Below are positions 35,501 through 45,482 of a stretch of 64,000 nt of DNA, in pieces. Position numbers and translations under genes: made by a program. The notes beneath the pieces are model-generated. The model was not told where the DNA came from. It saw only the letters and a program-made list of their open reading frames with translations, and made no database searches. This stretch comes from Pyropia yezoensis (lineage: Eukaryota > Rhodophyta > Bangiophyceae > Bangiales > Bangiaceae): the NCBI GenBank assembly GCA_009829735.1, contig CM020618.1:37362894-37426893 (forward strand), in the 5' to 3' direction. The number at the start of each line of letters is the position of its first letter. Within the stretch, counting starts at the first letter, position 1.

Positions 35501-37315
35501 TTATCGTCTTGAATTTTCGTGTGGCCCGGTGGGCAGGTGCTGGGGTGGGAGATTCTGAGTGGCGAGATTCTGAGGGGACCCTGGGGGGATAAGGGGAGGG
35601 ACAGCGGGGCTTGGCCTTGCTTCCCCGTCCCGACCAAGAAACTGTTGGACCACACACCATCTTCTTGTTTGGCAGTGGGGGGATTGCCCCACAACAGGGA
35701 TAGAGTGTGTGCGACTTGCACTTCTTCCGGTTCCCCCGACACGGGAGGCAGCCCTTGTGCACCGCCCCAACTTGGGTGTCGCGTGTGCGAGAGTTTTTTG
35801 CCACACCGGATAGGCACACGTTACCGTGTTGCTTGAGCGATGTGTCCCACATGGCAGACTCTGTGACCGCCCCAAGTCCATGCTGCTTGCAAACGTGCAC
35901 ACCAAAGTAAAGCACGAAGCCGGCCATTGAGTGATGACCGACCACTGAATCTGCTCGTCCTCCTCTGGGGCCCCCCAAGCCTTGGACTTCTCCAGCGCTG
36001 TGATGAAGTGCCGCTGCAGAGTGTCTGGCAGCGGGGTAAACTCCGGTAAAGAGGCGTCAGGGTCGTCCTCAAACAGGTCGGCCACCGCAAAGTCCGTCGC
36101 ATCCCAGCTATCTGTCGGAGCTCCATTCGCACCACCGGTCGAGCTGGTGGGGTCCCCAGTACCCGCTGTCGGCGTCCCACCGGACGATGTCATGGATGCC
36201 CCGGCGGCGCTCCGGCCTACGGCTTCCAACTCAGCCACGCCGGTCTCCTCGGCCGCACTGGCGTCCTCACCAGCGGGTCCGACGACAACAGCAGGAGAGG
36301 CAGAGCGCCTGGTCGTCGAGGCACGCACTCGATCACCCGCGGAAGCATCCATAGCGGTGGTGGGACCGACGTCCTGATCCACATCGGAATCCTCGCCAGG
36401 CTCCTCTGTCCCTTCGTCCTCTCCGGCCGCCGCCCCAGCCCCCTCCCCAGCGCTCTCGTTCTCCGTCCCCACCGCAAGGACAGTCCCCGTCCCTGTCCCC
36501 GCTGCTGCGGCCGCCGCCGCCGCCGACACCGCCGCAGCATCATCGGCTCTCGCGAGCGGCTCATTCCCGTTCCGCTGACCGACAGAATCTTCAGTGGGTA
36601 CCCTATTCGGCTTGAAGACGATCTCGTAGCGACCACCCTTCTTCTGGATTAACACCTTCCGGCAGTACGCAGTCCAAGTGATCGTCTTCTTCCAAGTCGT
36701 GTCCAACAGGGAGGGAAACTGGGCGTACACGACCACTACACCAAAAGGCCTATTGGAGAACGGTTTCACACGCCCGAGCACGAACGGGGGACGGACGACA
36801 GTTGCACGCTGCTCCTGCTCAACGAAGAGGGACGATGCGACTTCGAGGGTCTTGGCATACTTTCCTGCCGCCTTTCGGTGACGTAGCTTGCGCACAGAAG
36901 TCGGGCTGGGGACCACCGGTTCAGCCTCAGCACGCTTGGTTCCACGGCCCGACTGGCCCCCCGCACTTGAGCCCCGCTTCGCCGGGGTGGTCGGCGGACG
37001 ACCTCCGCGGGCAGGCCCTGCAGACGCCGCGGCAGGTGCCCCGCCATCAGAAGGGGCTGCCGCTGCGACACCCCCCCCTATGTTGCCTCCGAGGAAACGA
37101 GCGTTGAGCAGCCGCCAGACAAGATGAAAGTCCGGGTCCGCGACGTGGATGCCGCTCCATGACCACTCAACCTTATCGATGGTGGTACTTTCCCCCAGCG
37201 CGCCACGACTGGCCACTGACGTACAGTCCTTCGGCATGGATTCCTCCACCGTTTTCAGCTGCACCACGGATTCCCTTATATCTGCAACGTCGGCGTTGAC
37301 AGCCCCTTTCGACAT
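35501..37315 (-). CDS. Hypothetical acidic, low-complexity protein
   Basis: A 604-aa frame from ATG 37315 to TAA 35501, family not recognised. The N-terminal 60 residues look foldable. A Gly/Ala/Ser linker follows. Next comes a basic segment (RKLRHRKAAGKYAK) and a beta-like block containing RPFGVVVVYAQFPSLLDTTW and GGRYEIVFKPNRVP. Then comes a long acidic region (EDEGTEEPGEDSDVDQDVG) and a block LFEDDPDASLPEFTPLPDTL. The last 120 residues may be out of frame: an alternative frame at about 35.5-35.9 kb encodes a Cys-rich peptide with CLPCRGNRKKC. The layout of basic, folded and acidic parts is reminiscent of transposase N-termini, but I cannot name a family. It may share a gene with the next frame upstream (37276-38073). 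Confidence 0.4.
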   Translation of the reverse strand: MSKGAVNADVADIRESVVQLKTVEESMPKDCTSVASRGALGESTTIDKVEWSWSGIHVADPDFHLVWRLLNARFLGGNIGGGVAAAAPSDGGAPAAASAGPARGGRPPTTPAKRGSSAGGQSGRGTKRAEAEPVVPSPTSVRKLRHRKAAGKYAKTLEVASSLFVEQEQRATVVRPPFVLGRVKPFSNRPFGVVVVYAQFPSLLDTTWKKTITWTAYCRKVLIQKKGGRYEIVFKPNRVPTEDSVGQRNGNEPLARADDAAAVSAAAAAAAAGTGTGTVLAVGTENESAGEGAGAAAGEDEGTEEPGEDSDVDQDVGPTTAMDASAGDRVRASTTRRSASPAVVVGPAGEDASAAEETGVAELEAVGRSAAGASMTSSGGTPTAGTGDPTSSTGGANGAPTDSWDATDFAVADLFEDDPDASLPEFTPLPDTLQRHFITALEKSKAWGAPEEDEQIQWSVITQWPASCFTLVCTFASSMDLGRSQSLPCGTHRSSNTVTCAYPVWQKTLAHATPKLGRCTRAASRVGGTGRSASRTHSIPVVGQSPHCQTRRWCVVQQFLGRDGEARPSPAVPPLIPPGSPQNLATQNLPPQHLPTGPHENSRR

Positions 37316-38073
37316 AGCACGGTGGTTGTCGGCGACCCTAGCGGGAGGGCGGAGCGCAGGGCGACATTGCGCGCCAGCCACGACCACTGCCTGGCATCAG
37401 GATTCAACGCCTTCTTCACCAGCTCCGCATTGACATCCGCTGGTTGGTTGAGGATGTGCTTGCTTGACTGGAAGTTGTCCGACACAAACGTGTTCAAACT
37501 TGAGCATCGATGGGCAGGGGACGCGGACGATAAGTGAGCATCGAGGACAGTCAGCAATTGGTACAACGCACGGGTCTGGCATGGCACGCATGCTGCGGGC
37601 GATAACCAGAACAGCGTCCAACGGCAGTCCGAGTCCTCCCCTTCCATGCCTCCCCTCCCCGCCCCCCCAACCCCCCCCCCCCCCCTCGTCCCCTGCCGTA
37701 GTAGCTGGGTGAGCTTCAAACGTACCGTGACTCGCGCCGAGATGTCCAGTGCCGTGGCCGGTACCTTGAACGCCCCGGCGAGTAGCGCCGTCACGTCCTC
37801 CAATTTCGCGTACTGGAAAGTGGTCGTCATGTACGTAGTCAGAGCCAGTGTGTCTGCTGCCGCGTGCGGGAAGGCCAGGTTCCGCTGCCCCGTGATCACC
37901 TTGAACAAGAGCAACAGCGGCAAGTTGTGCCCATCGGCGGTATTCTTCGCGCTCACAGCGGTGACAGTACGACACAGCAGGGAGAACGTCTCCGCCGGCC
38001 CCACGAGACCCATAGCGACAAAGACGGCGACGTCCAAAGAAGGCAAAAGCACAGTAGCCGGTGTGAGGCACTG
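37276..38073 (-). CDS. Hypothetical protein, possible upstream exon of the preceding gene
   Basis: The open frame begins after CTTTCTCCAG, a good acceptor-like sequence near 38074. It reads through PATVLLPSLDVAVFVAMGL and AADTLALTTYMTTTF. A G-rich 100-bp segment near 37.65-37.70 kb separates it from LNTFVSDNFQSSKHILNQP, and the frame ends in TAA within the start of the neighbouring frame. Codon use looks coding rather than compositional. No known domain. An intron around the poly-G stretch and joining to 35501-37315 are both possible. Confidence 0.35.
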   Translation of the reverse strand, partial: QCLTPATVLLPSLDVAVFVAMGLVGPAETFSLLCRTVTAVSAKNTADGHNLPLLLLFKVITGQRNLAFPHAAADTLALTTYMTTTFQYAKLEDVTALLAGAFKVPATALDISARVTVRLKLTQLLRQGTRGGGGVGGAGRGGMEGEDSDCRWTLFWLSPAACVPCQTRALYQLLTVLDAHLSSASPAHRCSSLNTFVSDNFQSSKHILNQPADVNAELVKKALNPDARQWSWLARNVALRSALPLGSPTTTVLCRKGLSTPTLQI

Positions 38074-39106
38074 GAGAAAGCCGGCACACGACCAGGGAAC
38101 GGAGCAAGCCTGGTACGAAGCACACGAGTCGCTCTGTACCCCCTCTTGCCTCTCCTCTCGACTCCCCTCTCGACTACCTTTTTCGTCGTCAGCGCGCGTC
38201 CATACTGCGGCTGACAGAAGCGTCAGTAGCCACGCCCTCTACCAGCCTCGCCACGTGACCGCAGCGATGAGCATCCTTCTGCAGCACAGACCTACGCCGA
38301 CCCGCAGCGAGCCCCATTCGAAGCAGCCCACCCCACAAGCGTATCTGTGGAAGGATGAAGCTGCGAAGGACATCGAGTCAATGCCGCCCGCTCTTGACCA
38401 CGAACGTCATAGGCGCCGTGCAGCACACCACGAACGTCACAAGCGCTAAGACCTCTATGTTCCCCCATGCAGACATGTGCAGGACACGCAACCGAGGAGA
38501 CACGTCCCCTGCAACGTCGTGCACACACGTGCCGACAAATTCCAGGCTGCGGACAACACCTGAATTGCAAGCCAGCAGGAAGACAGCGACTTCTGTTGGC
38601 CGACTCAATAGGTCAAGTCTCTTGCTCAATTAACCAGAACCACAGTAGTAGAGAGCTGTGTGGTCTAATTAGGCAGGACACGCGTTCTTGGAACTGGATG
38701 TGGACGTTCGTGTTGGCATTCGGCTCATTAACTGACCCGCATACGAAAAGTTAGCATTCTTGTGGTGTCCTCACCACTCCATGAGCATTTTTCAGTCGTC
38801 CACATGGGAATCATATGGGCTCTACCTATTACAACCTGGTACATTCTAACAATCCATTGTCAACACGTGCCCTCTCCTCATGCAGGCTGAGCTGAGGAGG
38901 AGAGGGGACCGAAAGCCCATCGTCGTCGCTCCCACCCCACCACCATCCGCGTCGCTCTCCGCTCCCCACTCCATCCCTTCCACACCCCCCCGCCTTCGCC
39001 CTTATTGGGCAATGTATCCAGGGGCTTCTTGCACAGCCCTCGATGACTCTGCCCCCGATCGTGGCACCCTAGCGGCGGTCGCGGCGGTCTTGGCGGTCGC
39101 GGTGCA

Positions 39107-39526
39107 ATGGGATTGGCGCTTTCGCTCTGGTCCCTGCTTTCAGTGGCGGTTGTGATTGCGTACGGTGAGCCGGCCACCCACATCATCGCTCGTTTAAAAG
39201 ACCCGCGCAATGGCGAGATAAACGGGGTGGTCGCGTCGGCCTGGCTCGCCCGGAGTGGCGGAAGCGTCGCAGATGGGCAGGCCCAGTGGCGGCATCCAAG
39301 CCGCCGCCGCGACGGCCGCAACGATGGCGCCGCCGTCCCCGCCATGACGGTCCCTGTTGTTTTGACCGCGACGCTCGATGGGTGCGCGTGCGCAGCGGCG
39401 GTGGCTGGGAACACGGCCGCGCAGCGCCGCCGGGTCCGACGCGTTGTTGGCGGCTGCGGCGGCGATGGCGCCGTCGTCGTCCCCGCGACGGTCCCTGTGG
39501 TTGTGACCGCGGCGGTCGATGCGTAG
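39107..39526 (+). CDS. Hypothetical 139-aa frame with signal-peptide-like start
   Basis: The first 20 residues, MGLALSLWSLLSVAVVIAYG, form a good secretion-type hydrophobic core. The rest is Val/Ala/Arg-rich and falls partly inside the 141-bp tandem duplication, which repeats the peptide motif VPVVVTA. No family recognised. It may be fortuitous. Confidence 0.2.
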   Translation: MGLALSLWSLLSVAVVIAYGEPATHIIARLKDPRNGEINGVVASAWLARSGGSVADGQAQWRHPSRRRDGRNDGAAVPAMTVPVVLTATLDGCACAAAVAGNTAAQRRRVRRVVGGCGGDGAVVVPATVPVVVTAAVDA

Positions 39527-39604
39527 GCGAGTGCAGCGGCGGTGGTCCGGGACGCGGCGGCGCCGCGCCGCCGGGTCCGACGCGGTGGTGGTGGCTGCAT
39601 CGGC
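39323..39604. repeat. Two tandem copies of a 141-bp unit
   Basis: GATGGCGCCG begins at 39323 and 39464, and CCGCCGGGTCC at 39427 and 39568, both exactly 141 bp apart. The unit is a multiple of three, so frames remain open across it on both strands. Copies are diverged. Confidence 0.85.
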
Positions 39605-40977
39605 GACGGCCCGACGGCGCGACGGGGGAGGCCACTCAGCGCCACAGTGTCGGCCGAAAAAATGAGGCAACCGCTGGTGCGGCCCGTCCACACCCCCCTA
39701 CTCCGCCCCACCCCGCTTTGCCGCCGGTGTGGCGCTTTGGCCTCTCCAACAGCACGTACGTCGCACTCCCTGAGGAAGATTTTAGTTTGTGGGTCTCTTG
39801 TGGCTAGCGGTCTATAGTAGTTTTGACGATGAGGACGTCGCTTATGGTGGCAGTGCGGCCCGAGAGGTGGCGCAGGCGACGGTGGCGACGGCGGCGACGA
39901 CAAGAGCTTCGACTATGTGGAGAACGCATTGGTTGTCAATGTTTTTGAGGCGCGCACACTCGAGGTTTGTAGCCTGGGTTGCTATGTTGGTCAACGTGAT
40001 CGCTACCGAAGAGGGGAGAGGGGTGGCCGAGACCGCGACGAAGGTCGTGACGGCGGCCGGGGCAGTCGGACGAGTCCAAGGGTTGCTTGAGTTACAGATG
40101 GGGTCCCTCCGCATGGCTTGGACTCAATGGCCTGGGGGGTGAGACGGGAGGAGAGGTGGCATGGGTCGGCTGGCGGATGCTCGTCGAGGCGGTTCCGGAC
40201 GCCGGCACACTCGCTGCGTCGCACGTTCTGCGACGAGGTGTGCTCGCCACTACAGCAGGCTGTGTGACAGCCGCAGGGAACAACAGGTCCCTTCATTGAA
40301 TGTACCCATTTAGGGGAGATCGAGAGCCTCTCTCCATTCCATTTGCACAGGTGTTGACCGTTGTCTGTCGCGCGCCGGCGACGGCTCAAGTGCACAGGGA
40401 GGCACCAGTTGCAATGGTAAAGGCAGTGGTGATGGCAGCCCGTGCCGCGACTGGGTGGAAGGGGTCGACTGGAGTTTTCCACAGTGCGTGTCGTGCCTGC
40501 CTATGTGGGGTACATCGATCGGCAGCTATGGTCGTTTCTGCTCCACAGTTAGGGCTTATACACGTGACGACGACATTCATTGAGCCCCTGTCGCCCATCT
40601 GATTGATGCCCCCATCAAGAGAAAGCGGTCGCGACCACCACGCTGTGCTCATACTCAGTTTCTTCACGCTCACCACGACCACGCCGTGCTCCCACTCAGT
40701 TTCTTCACGCTCACCGCAAGCCCTCAACTGCCACCTGCCCGTCCGGACTGTATACCATCTGTGGCCACTCAGACGCCTTCTTTGGATGGTACTCTGAGCG
40801 CGGACATCCTATTGGTACCATGCACCCGAATGATGCCAGCCACGCCCTCACTGGAACAGGATCATACAAACAAGGCGACCAACCCGCGATACAAAGAAGG
40901 CAACCGACCAACGACCCCAACATCAGGCACCGCAGCACACCCAACCATGCGCTCTCTCCTACCCTATCTCCCTCAAC

Positions 40978-42306
40978 TCACTCCGCCACGTAAGCGGTGT
41001 ACGGCTGTAGAGCCCACCGCGCAATCGAGTCAGGCAACCAGCGCTGGTTCACATACTTAGCCGACCCCACGCGCACACGCGCTTCCGGCGAATACGCACT
41101 ACCGAGGACAATAACTGGCGCGTCACGATTCCCGAAGACGCCCCCGGCGCCCTCGACCAGTTGAACAAACTCCCGTGTTTCAATGCGAAGCCCCCCCCCG
41201 AAGCCAATACGCATGCCCCTGAGCAGGGACTCGCCGGTGGCGTAAGCAGTTCGAGCAGCCGCCACCCCAGGGAAGGCCGCTGGGACTAAGTCTCCGCACG
41301 GCTTCCATGCACGACTGCCCACGGATGCAAGAAGCCACGAATCGGAGACCACCCACGCTCCCCGTGACATCGCCAATAGCAGGCGGACAGAGCGTTGCGG
41401 CCGTTGGCCAACCACGAACACATCGGGCACGTTGACATCGTCTTGTTCTGACTCTTTGCTTCGCCCCGTACGACGACCAGCGCTCCACACCTTGTACTCG
41501 CCCAGCGCCAAGACCGCATGATCAACAGCGGCACGCAACACAGCGTCCTCCGTTGTACTCGTGATGGACGGGACATGGGTGGGGGCAGCCGCCGAGGCAC
41601 GCCCGGCCATTGCCGGCCCGTTGTACGCCACCTTGTCTGGGTCGTCACTGCCGTCCAGTTCCCCGCCCGACTCGGATGAACCGTCCGCGCTGGTACCTTG
41701 TTCATCGGCAGCGGAATCTCCTGAGCCGCACGAGTCGTTTCGCACAGGTGTGGGCGACCGCCGAACGACCTTGGCCTGCTTCCCAGTGCGGCGGTCGGTG
41801 GGGACGACATCATCTCCCTCCAGCTGTGCCGGGCGCTTGCTCGACGACATTGTGCGAGTGTAGGGACTCGCACCACCGTCAGCTGCTCCTGCTCGATTAA
41901 TCGATGCTCCGCCGTCCGCTTCAGTGTACATGTCGCCTTTAAGGGGTCCACCGGGACGGGCTACGGCTCGACTGGCGATCGTTCCGCGAACACCCGCGGG
42001 AGACGCTTTAGCTGCATCCAGTTCCACGGCTGTCAGTTGCGCCCGCCCTCCCGGGCGGGTGCTGGGGCGCAAATGCTCTGCGGTGGGGGCGCCATACGCT
42101 GTCCAAAGTGCTTCAGAACGCACAGGATCCAGCAACGCCGGACCGCCGACAAGACGGGCCAGCGACAGACGGAGGGGGAGAGGAGGGGGGGTTGACGTGA
42201 GGTGTCGCAGGACGCAGCCGTCGACCAACCCCAGCGTCACCATCTCATCAGCGACCGCGTACAGAGCGATTGGACGCATTCCCCCCGTGCAGGCGACCGA
42301 GAGCAC
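40978..42306 (-). CDS. Tandem-BRCT protein
   Basis: Likely DNA-damage or checkpoint adaptor, since tandem BRCT pairs usually bind phosphopeptides. The C-terminal 190 residues show the pattern: RSVRLLLAMSRGAWVVSDSW (end of BRCT 1 with its conserved Trp), then LLRGMRIGFGGGLRI and LVEGAGGVF (start of BRCT 2), then RWLPDSIARWALQPYTAY (end of BRCT 2). Before this come Ser/Asp/Gly-rich sequence and a basic KRPAQLEGDD to KQAKVVRR stretch that could be a nuclear signal. A good ATG at 41850 would give 290 aa. The frame is open further upstream to a TAG at 42385 and includes a foldable segment (MRPIALYAVADEMVTLGL), so an upstream exon may exist. This is probably a host gene. Confidence 0.6.
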   Translation of the reverse strand: MLSVACTGGMRPIALYAVADEMVTLGLVDGCVLRHLTSTPPPLPLRLSLARLVGGPALLDPVRSEALWTAYGAPTAEHLRPSTRPGGRAQLTAVELDAAKASPAGVRGTIASRAVARPGGPLKGDMYTEADGGASINRAGAADGGASPYTRTMSSSKRPAQLEGDDVVPTDRRTGKQAKVVRRSPTPVRNDSCGSGDSAADEQGTSADGSSESGGELDGSDDPDKVAYNGPAMAGRASAAAPTHVPSITSTTEDAVLRAAVDHAVLALGEYKVWSAGRRTGRSKESEQDDVNVPDVFVVGQRPQRSVRLLLAMSRGAWVVSDSWLLASVGSRAWKPCGDLVPAAFPGVAAARTAYATGESLLRGMRIGFGGGLRIETREFVQLVEGAGGVFGNRDAPVIVLGSAYSPEARVRVGSAKYVNQRWLPDSIARWALQPYTAYVAE

Positions 42307-42384
42307 AGGAGCTGACCGACACTCGCGCTTGGGTAGAGAGCGACTTTCAGCGTGAGCGCATTCCTGAAGACCGTGATGAGCGCA

Positions 42385-42627
42385 CTACTCCTCGAAAATT
42401 TCGAAGGAGACCTCATGAGTAGCCTGAATTTCCAGAGCTACCCTGGCTACAGCTGTTTCTATGCCAAACCGTTGCCCTTCTGTGCGGATTAGCCTTACTG
42501 CGACTGGTCGACACTCCAACTGGTCCTTAGACAATTGGAAATTCCACCAATCAAGCAGATCAAACGGTTCATGTCGTCGTAGGCGTATATTCCGGTAAGT
42601 GGGCGAATGAGACGAAAGGAAGTGCAT
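42385..42627 (-). CDS. Possible upstream exon, hypothetical
   Basis: An 80-residue frame containing RRHEPFDLLDWWNFQLSKDQ and FGIETAVARVALEIQATHE. It is less biased than its surroundings and looks coding. It ends in TAG in the same frame as the BRCT protein's upstream extension. It could be a 5' exon of that gene with the TAG removed in an intron, or a separate remnant. No domain recognised. Confidence 0.3.
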   Translation of the reverse strand: MHFLSSHSPTYRNIRLRRHEPFDLLDWWNFQLSKDQLECRPVAVRLIRTEGQRFGIETAVARVALEIQATHEVSFEIFEE

Positions 42628-43667
42628 ACCTGGTCATCGCGGTCGAGGTGAGTCGGCAATCTCCAGGTCCATTGGGGGCCATGCGTTTCTGCAACACCCA
42701 GTACGGTCGAGGTGTTCTTGGTGTGCTCGTGTACTCTCTCTTTGAAAGCCTCTGGGAGTTCCTGTGACCGCGGTTTTCCCTGGCGCGCACGCCCTCCTCC
42801 CGCGCGCGGCCTTCTGAGGCGGCGGTGGCGTCGGCAGAGACACGCGGCCGCGACCGTCGGCCAGCGTCACCGCCCAGTCCCCGACCCCGCGCCGGACCGT
42901 CGCCGTTGCCATCCCCAATGAGCGTGGGAAGAGGCACGGGCCCCACCGGCCAGCCGGCGGCGGCCACATGGCACGCCGCCGGCCCCGCCGCCGCCACGTC
43001 GGCGAGGGGTCACCCGCCCCCACCATGGGGACCGCCGTCTGCCCGTAAGGTAGCCGCCGCGTCTTCCCGCCCGCCGGTCGCGCATGCGTCCCGGACGGTG
43101 GCGGTGGCGCACCTCTCGCGGCCGCCGCCGCTTTCCCCTGCCCCCCCCAAGACCACCCCACCCCCCATGGGTGGCCTTCCCCGCCGCCGCCGCCGCTGCC
43201 TCGCGCCCACCGCCGCCGCCGCCGCCGCCGCCGCCACAGGGAGCTTCTAACTGGCGGTCGCCGTCCTGGCCCTCGACCTCCCGCGGGTGGGGAGGGAGGA
43301 AACCCCGCCTCCGTCAACAGTACCGCCGACGACACGCCCCTGCGACCCCGCCCACTTACCCCGCCCGCTTACCCCGCCCGCCTGCCCGTCAGCGTGGGAG
43401 GCGGAGGGGCGAGAAGGAATGGTGGGGGGGGTGGGGGTGAAGACGCCTGTCGCCGCAGACACGCCCTGGGAGCGTCGGCCGGCACCATCGAAGCGGCGGT
43501 GGCGATGGCGGTCGTGGTTGGGACGGCGGTGGCGGGGAGGCATGGTGGCAGGCGCCCGCGAAACAGGGGGGCGCGGGGGGACCCGCGGTCGCAAGCAAGG
43601 ACGCGACAGCCGCTGGCAGAGCTCACACCCGCTTTAGGCACAAGCCGTCCCCCCCCCCCAGGTCCGC
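42628..43667. other. GC-triplet-rich intergenic DNA
   Basis: (GCC)n and poly-C/poly-G tracts. Frames on both strands are Pro/Arg/Gly-rich and compositional. Nothing recognisable. Confidence 0.5.
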
Positions 43668-44594
43668 TCACACAGCACCCCCTCCTTCGTGTGTGTTTTC
43701 GTCTTCCTGCCAGTCATCTGCGAAGACGTGTCGCGCTCGGCGGCCGCGTCTGGGAGCGCCCCACTGTCTGCGCCGTCCATGTAGTCCGCCGGCAAGACCA
43801 CACGGGCCCCACCCCCCCTTCACCACACCCCTCAAAGCGACCGCGGCGGCCGCGTCCACCACCACCGCCCCCGCAGAGGCGCTGTACAGCGCAGCGGCCA
43901 GGCCCGCCAGGCTTTCTGCGAACATGAAAACCGACCGGAGGCTGGGGGGCACGCCATAGCCGACGAGGTAGTTGCCAAACTAGCGTTGTAGGGTGCGGAC
44001 GGCGCGCGCTTCCACAGCCACCGCCGCCTCCGCAGCGGCGCCGCCCGCAGACGCAGGACGCACACGGCGGCGGCAGCCGCCACCGCGCGGGGAGGCAGCT
44101 CGTCGAGTGCCGCCCGTGCCGCTACCGCCGCGGCCGCATGCAGCGACGGCGGCGGCGGTGCCCGCCTCAACACCCATCGCAGCGGCGGCGGCGGCCCAGG
44201 CGGCGGCCAGGTCCTCAAACAACCAAGGCCGGCCGAGCGCCCCCCACCTCGTGGCCACCTCCGCCGCGCCCTTTGAGGCGTCCATTGCCCCCGCGTCAGC
44301 GGCGGTAATGACGTCGCCGTTGCTTACCACGGGGATGGTCAGGTCTGCTTCGAGGGTGGCGATGCGGCCCCACCCGTCGTGCCCCGCCCCCGCCCCGTAC
44401 CGTTCAGCAGCAGGGCGGGAGTGAAAGATGACGGCGGCCAGGCCGCTGCGGCAGGGGTGCGGCGACCAGAGACAGCAGGCACAGCGGCAGCGGCGCGGAG
44501 GCGGTGGGACGGCGGCGGGAACGGAGCAGTTGGGGGGGGCGGTGGTCCCGCACGGCAGCAGGGAGGAGCATCCACCAGGCGGCGAAAGCGACAA
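43668..44594 (-). pseudogene. 5'-truncated tRNA-dihydrouridine synthase
   Basis: The C-terminal half of a Dus-family flavoenzyme, which reduces uridines in tRNA D-loops. Seen in order: an H-S-R motif in AAVIFHSRPAAERYG matching 'vHgRt...Y'; IPVVSNGDVITAADAG, the phosphate-gripping NGD motif; and WGALGRPWLFEDL matching 'GRgaLg.PWlF'. Further on, FGNYLVGYGVPPSLRSVFMF resembles the helical C-terminal domain. An in-frame TAG at 43980-43982 lies between the barrel end and that domain. The first half of the barrel, with the catalytic Cys, is not found in the 700 bp upstream. Missing N-terminus plus internal stop suggest a dead copy. An upstream exon farther away cannot be excluded. Confidence 0.55.
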
Positions 44595-45482
44595 GTAGCT
44601 GCGGCCAGCTTGCAGCCGAGATGGCAGGCGGACACAGGGGGAAGGCGCCTAGGCTTCGCCGACCGCGTCTCCGGATCAGTCATTTACCCGGCTGGCCGAG
44701 GACGTGGGGGGGGGGTCGGAAATCCGTCGCGGATGCTGCTGGCTGAGGGCGTCGGCTGCCAGCAGAGCTAGGAACGGCACCACCGGTTGCCTCGGTGGCG
44801 GGTATCCGACGGCTGGCGCGGCAGCGGTGGCGGCGGTGGTGGCGGCGGTGGCGGCGATGGTCGCGGCGTGGCCGCCTCCCCATTTAAGGCCGACCTCTCA
44901 GCGGGCCGCAGCCGTCGCGCCTCGCGTGTGGGGTGCGGCCGCCGCAGCGGCCGGCGGCGCGACCCCCGCCGCGGGCGCCGCGGGAGAGGTCTTCCGCTCT
45001 ACAACATCCCCCCCCGCCGCCGGACGAATGTAGGGGGTGTTGCCGCGCAAGAAAAGGTGGCGTCCGCTGGGACATGTGCCCAGTACCTACAAAGCGTCAC
45101 CAATGAAGATCGTGGGGGTCGTGGAAAACTCGCGTCGCCACGAGCCCCGACGTAGGGCGACGCTGCAGCACAAACTCATCCGCCTCCCAAGTCCACAACA
45201 AACGCAAAGAACAATCGTCAAGAACACAACAAAATGTGCTCCAACCTCCCACCCCGCCACCCACCGTAACCGCGCGCTCTCCCTTCAATGGCCATCGTTC
45301 ATGGAACGCCGGTCACCAAGATGGCCTGTGGGACGGCCACGGCTGCCAGCCCAACGACCAGAAGACGGCCCAGCGCCCGTCTGCTCAGCTCCGTCATTTG
45401 GATCGTCGGCACCAGACCCACCCACTCCATACGTCCCCACGTGAGGCGCACGGGGCTCTTAGTAGAGGCTGCGGGTGCCCTT
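44595..45482. other. Intergenic, no gene recognised
   Basis: 44.6-45.0 kb is GC-triplet DNA including a GGCGGTGGT-type run near 44.83 kb. 45.0-45.48 kb has mixed composition. No domain on either strand. Confidence 0.5.

Larger units (their letters stand above)
38074..40977. other. Intergenic, AT-richer start then triplet-rich repeat
   Basis: 38.4-38.9 kb is among the least GC-rich DNA in the window. 39.1-39.6 kb holds a GC-rich 141-bp tandem duplication. 39.8-40.95 kb has mixed composition and short frames without domains. No RNA gene seen. Confidence 0.45.

Noticed and set aside
20341-43982. TAG might be a sense codon here, since the Fanzor and the Dus remnant both have in-frame TAG
   Set aside because: Both Thf1 genes, ChlH and the reductase-like gene end at TAG exactly where their families end, so TAG is a normal stop.
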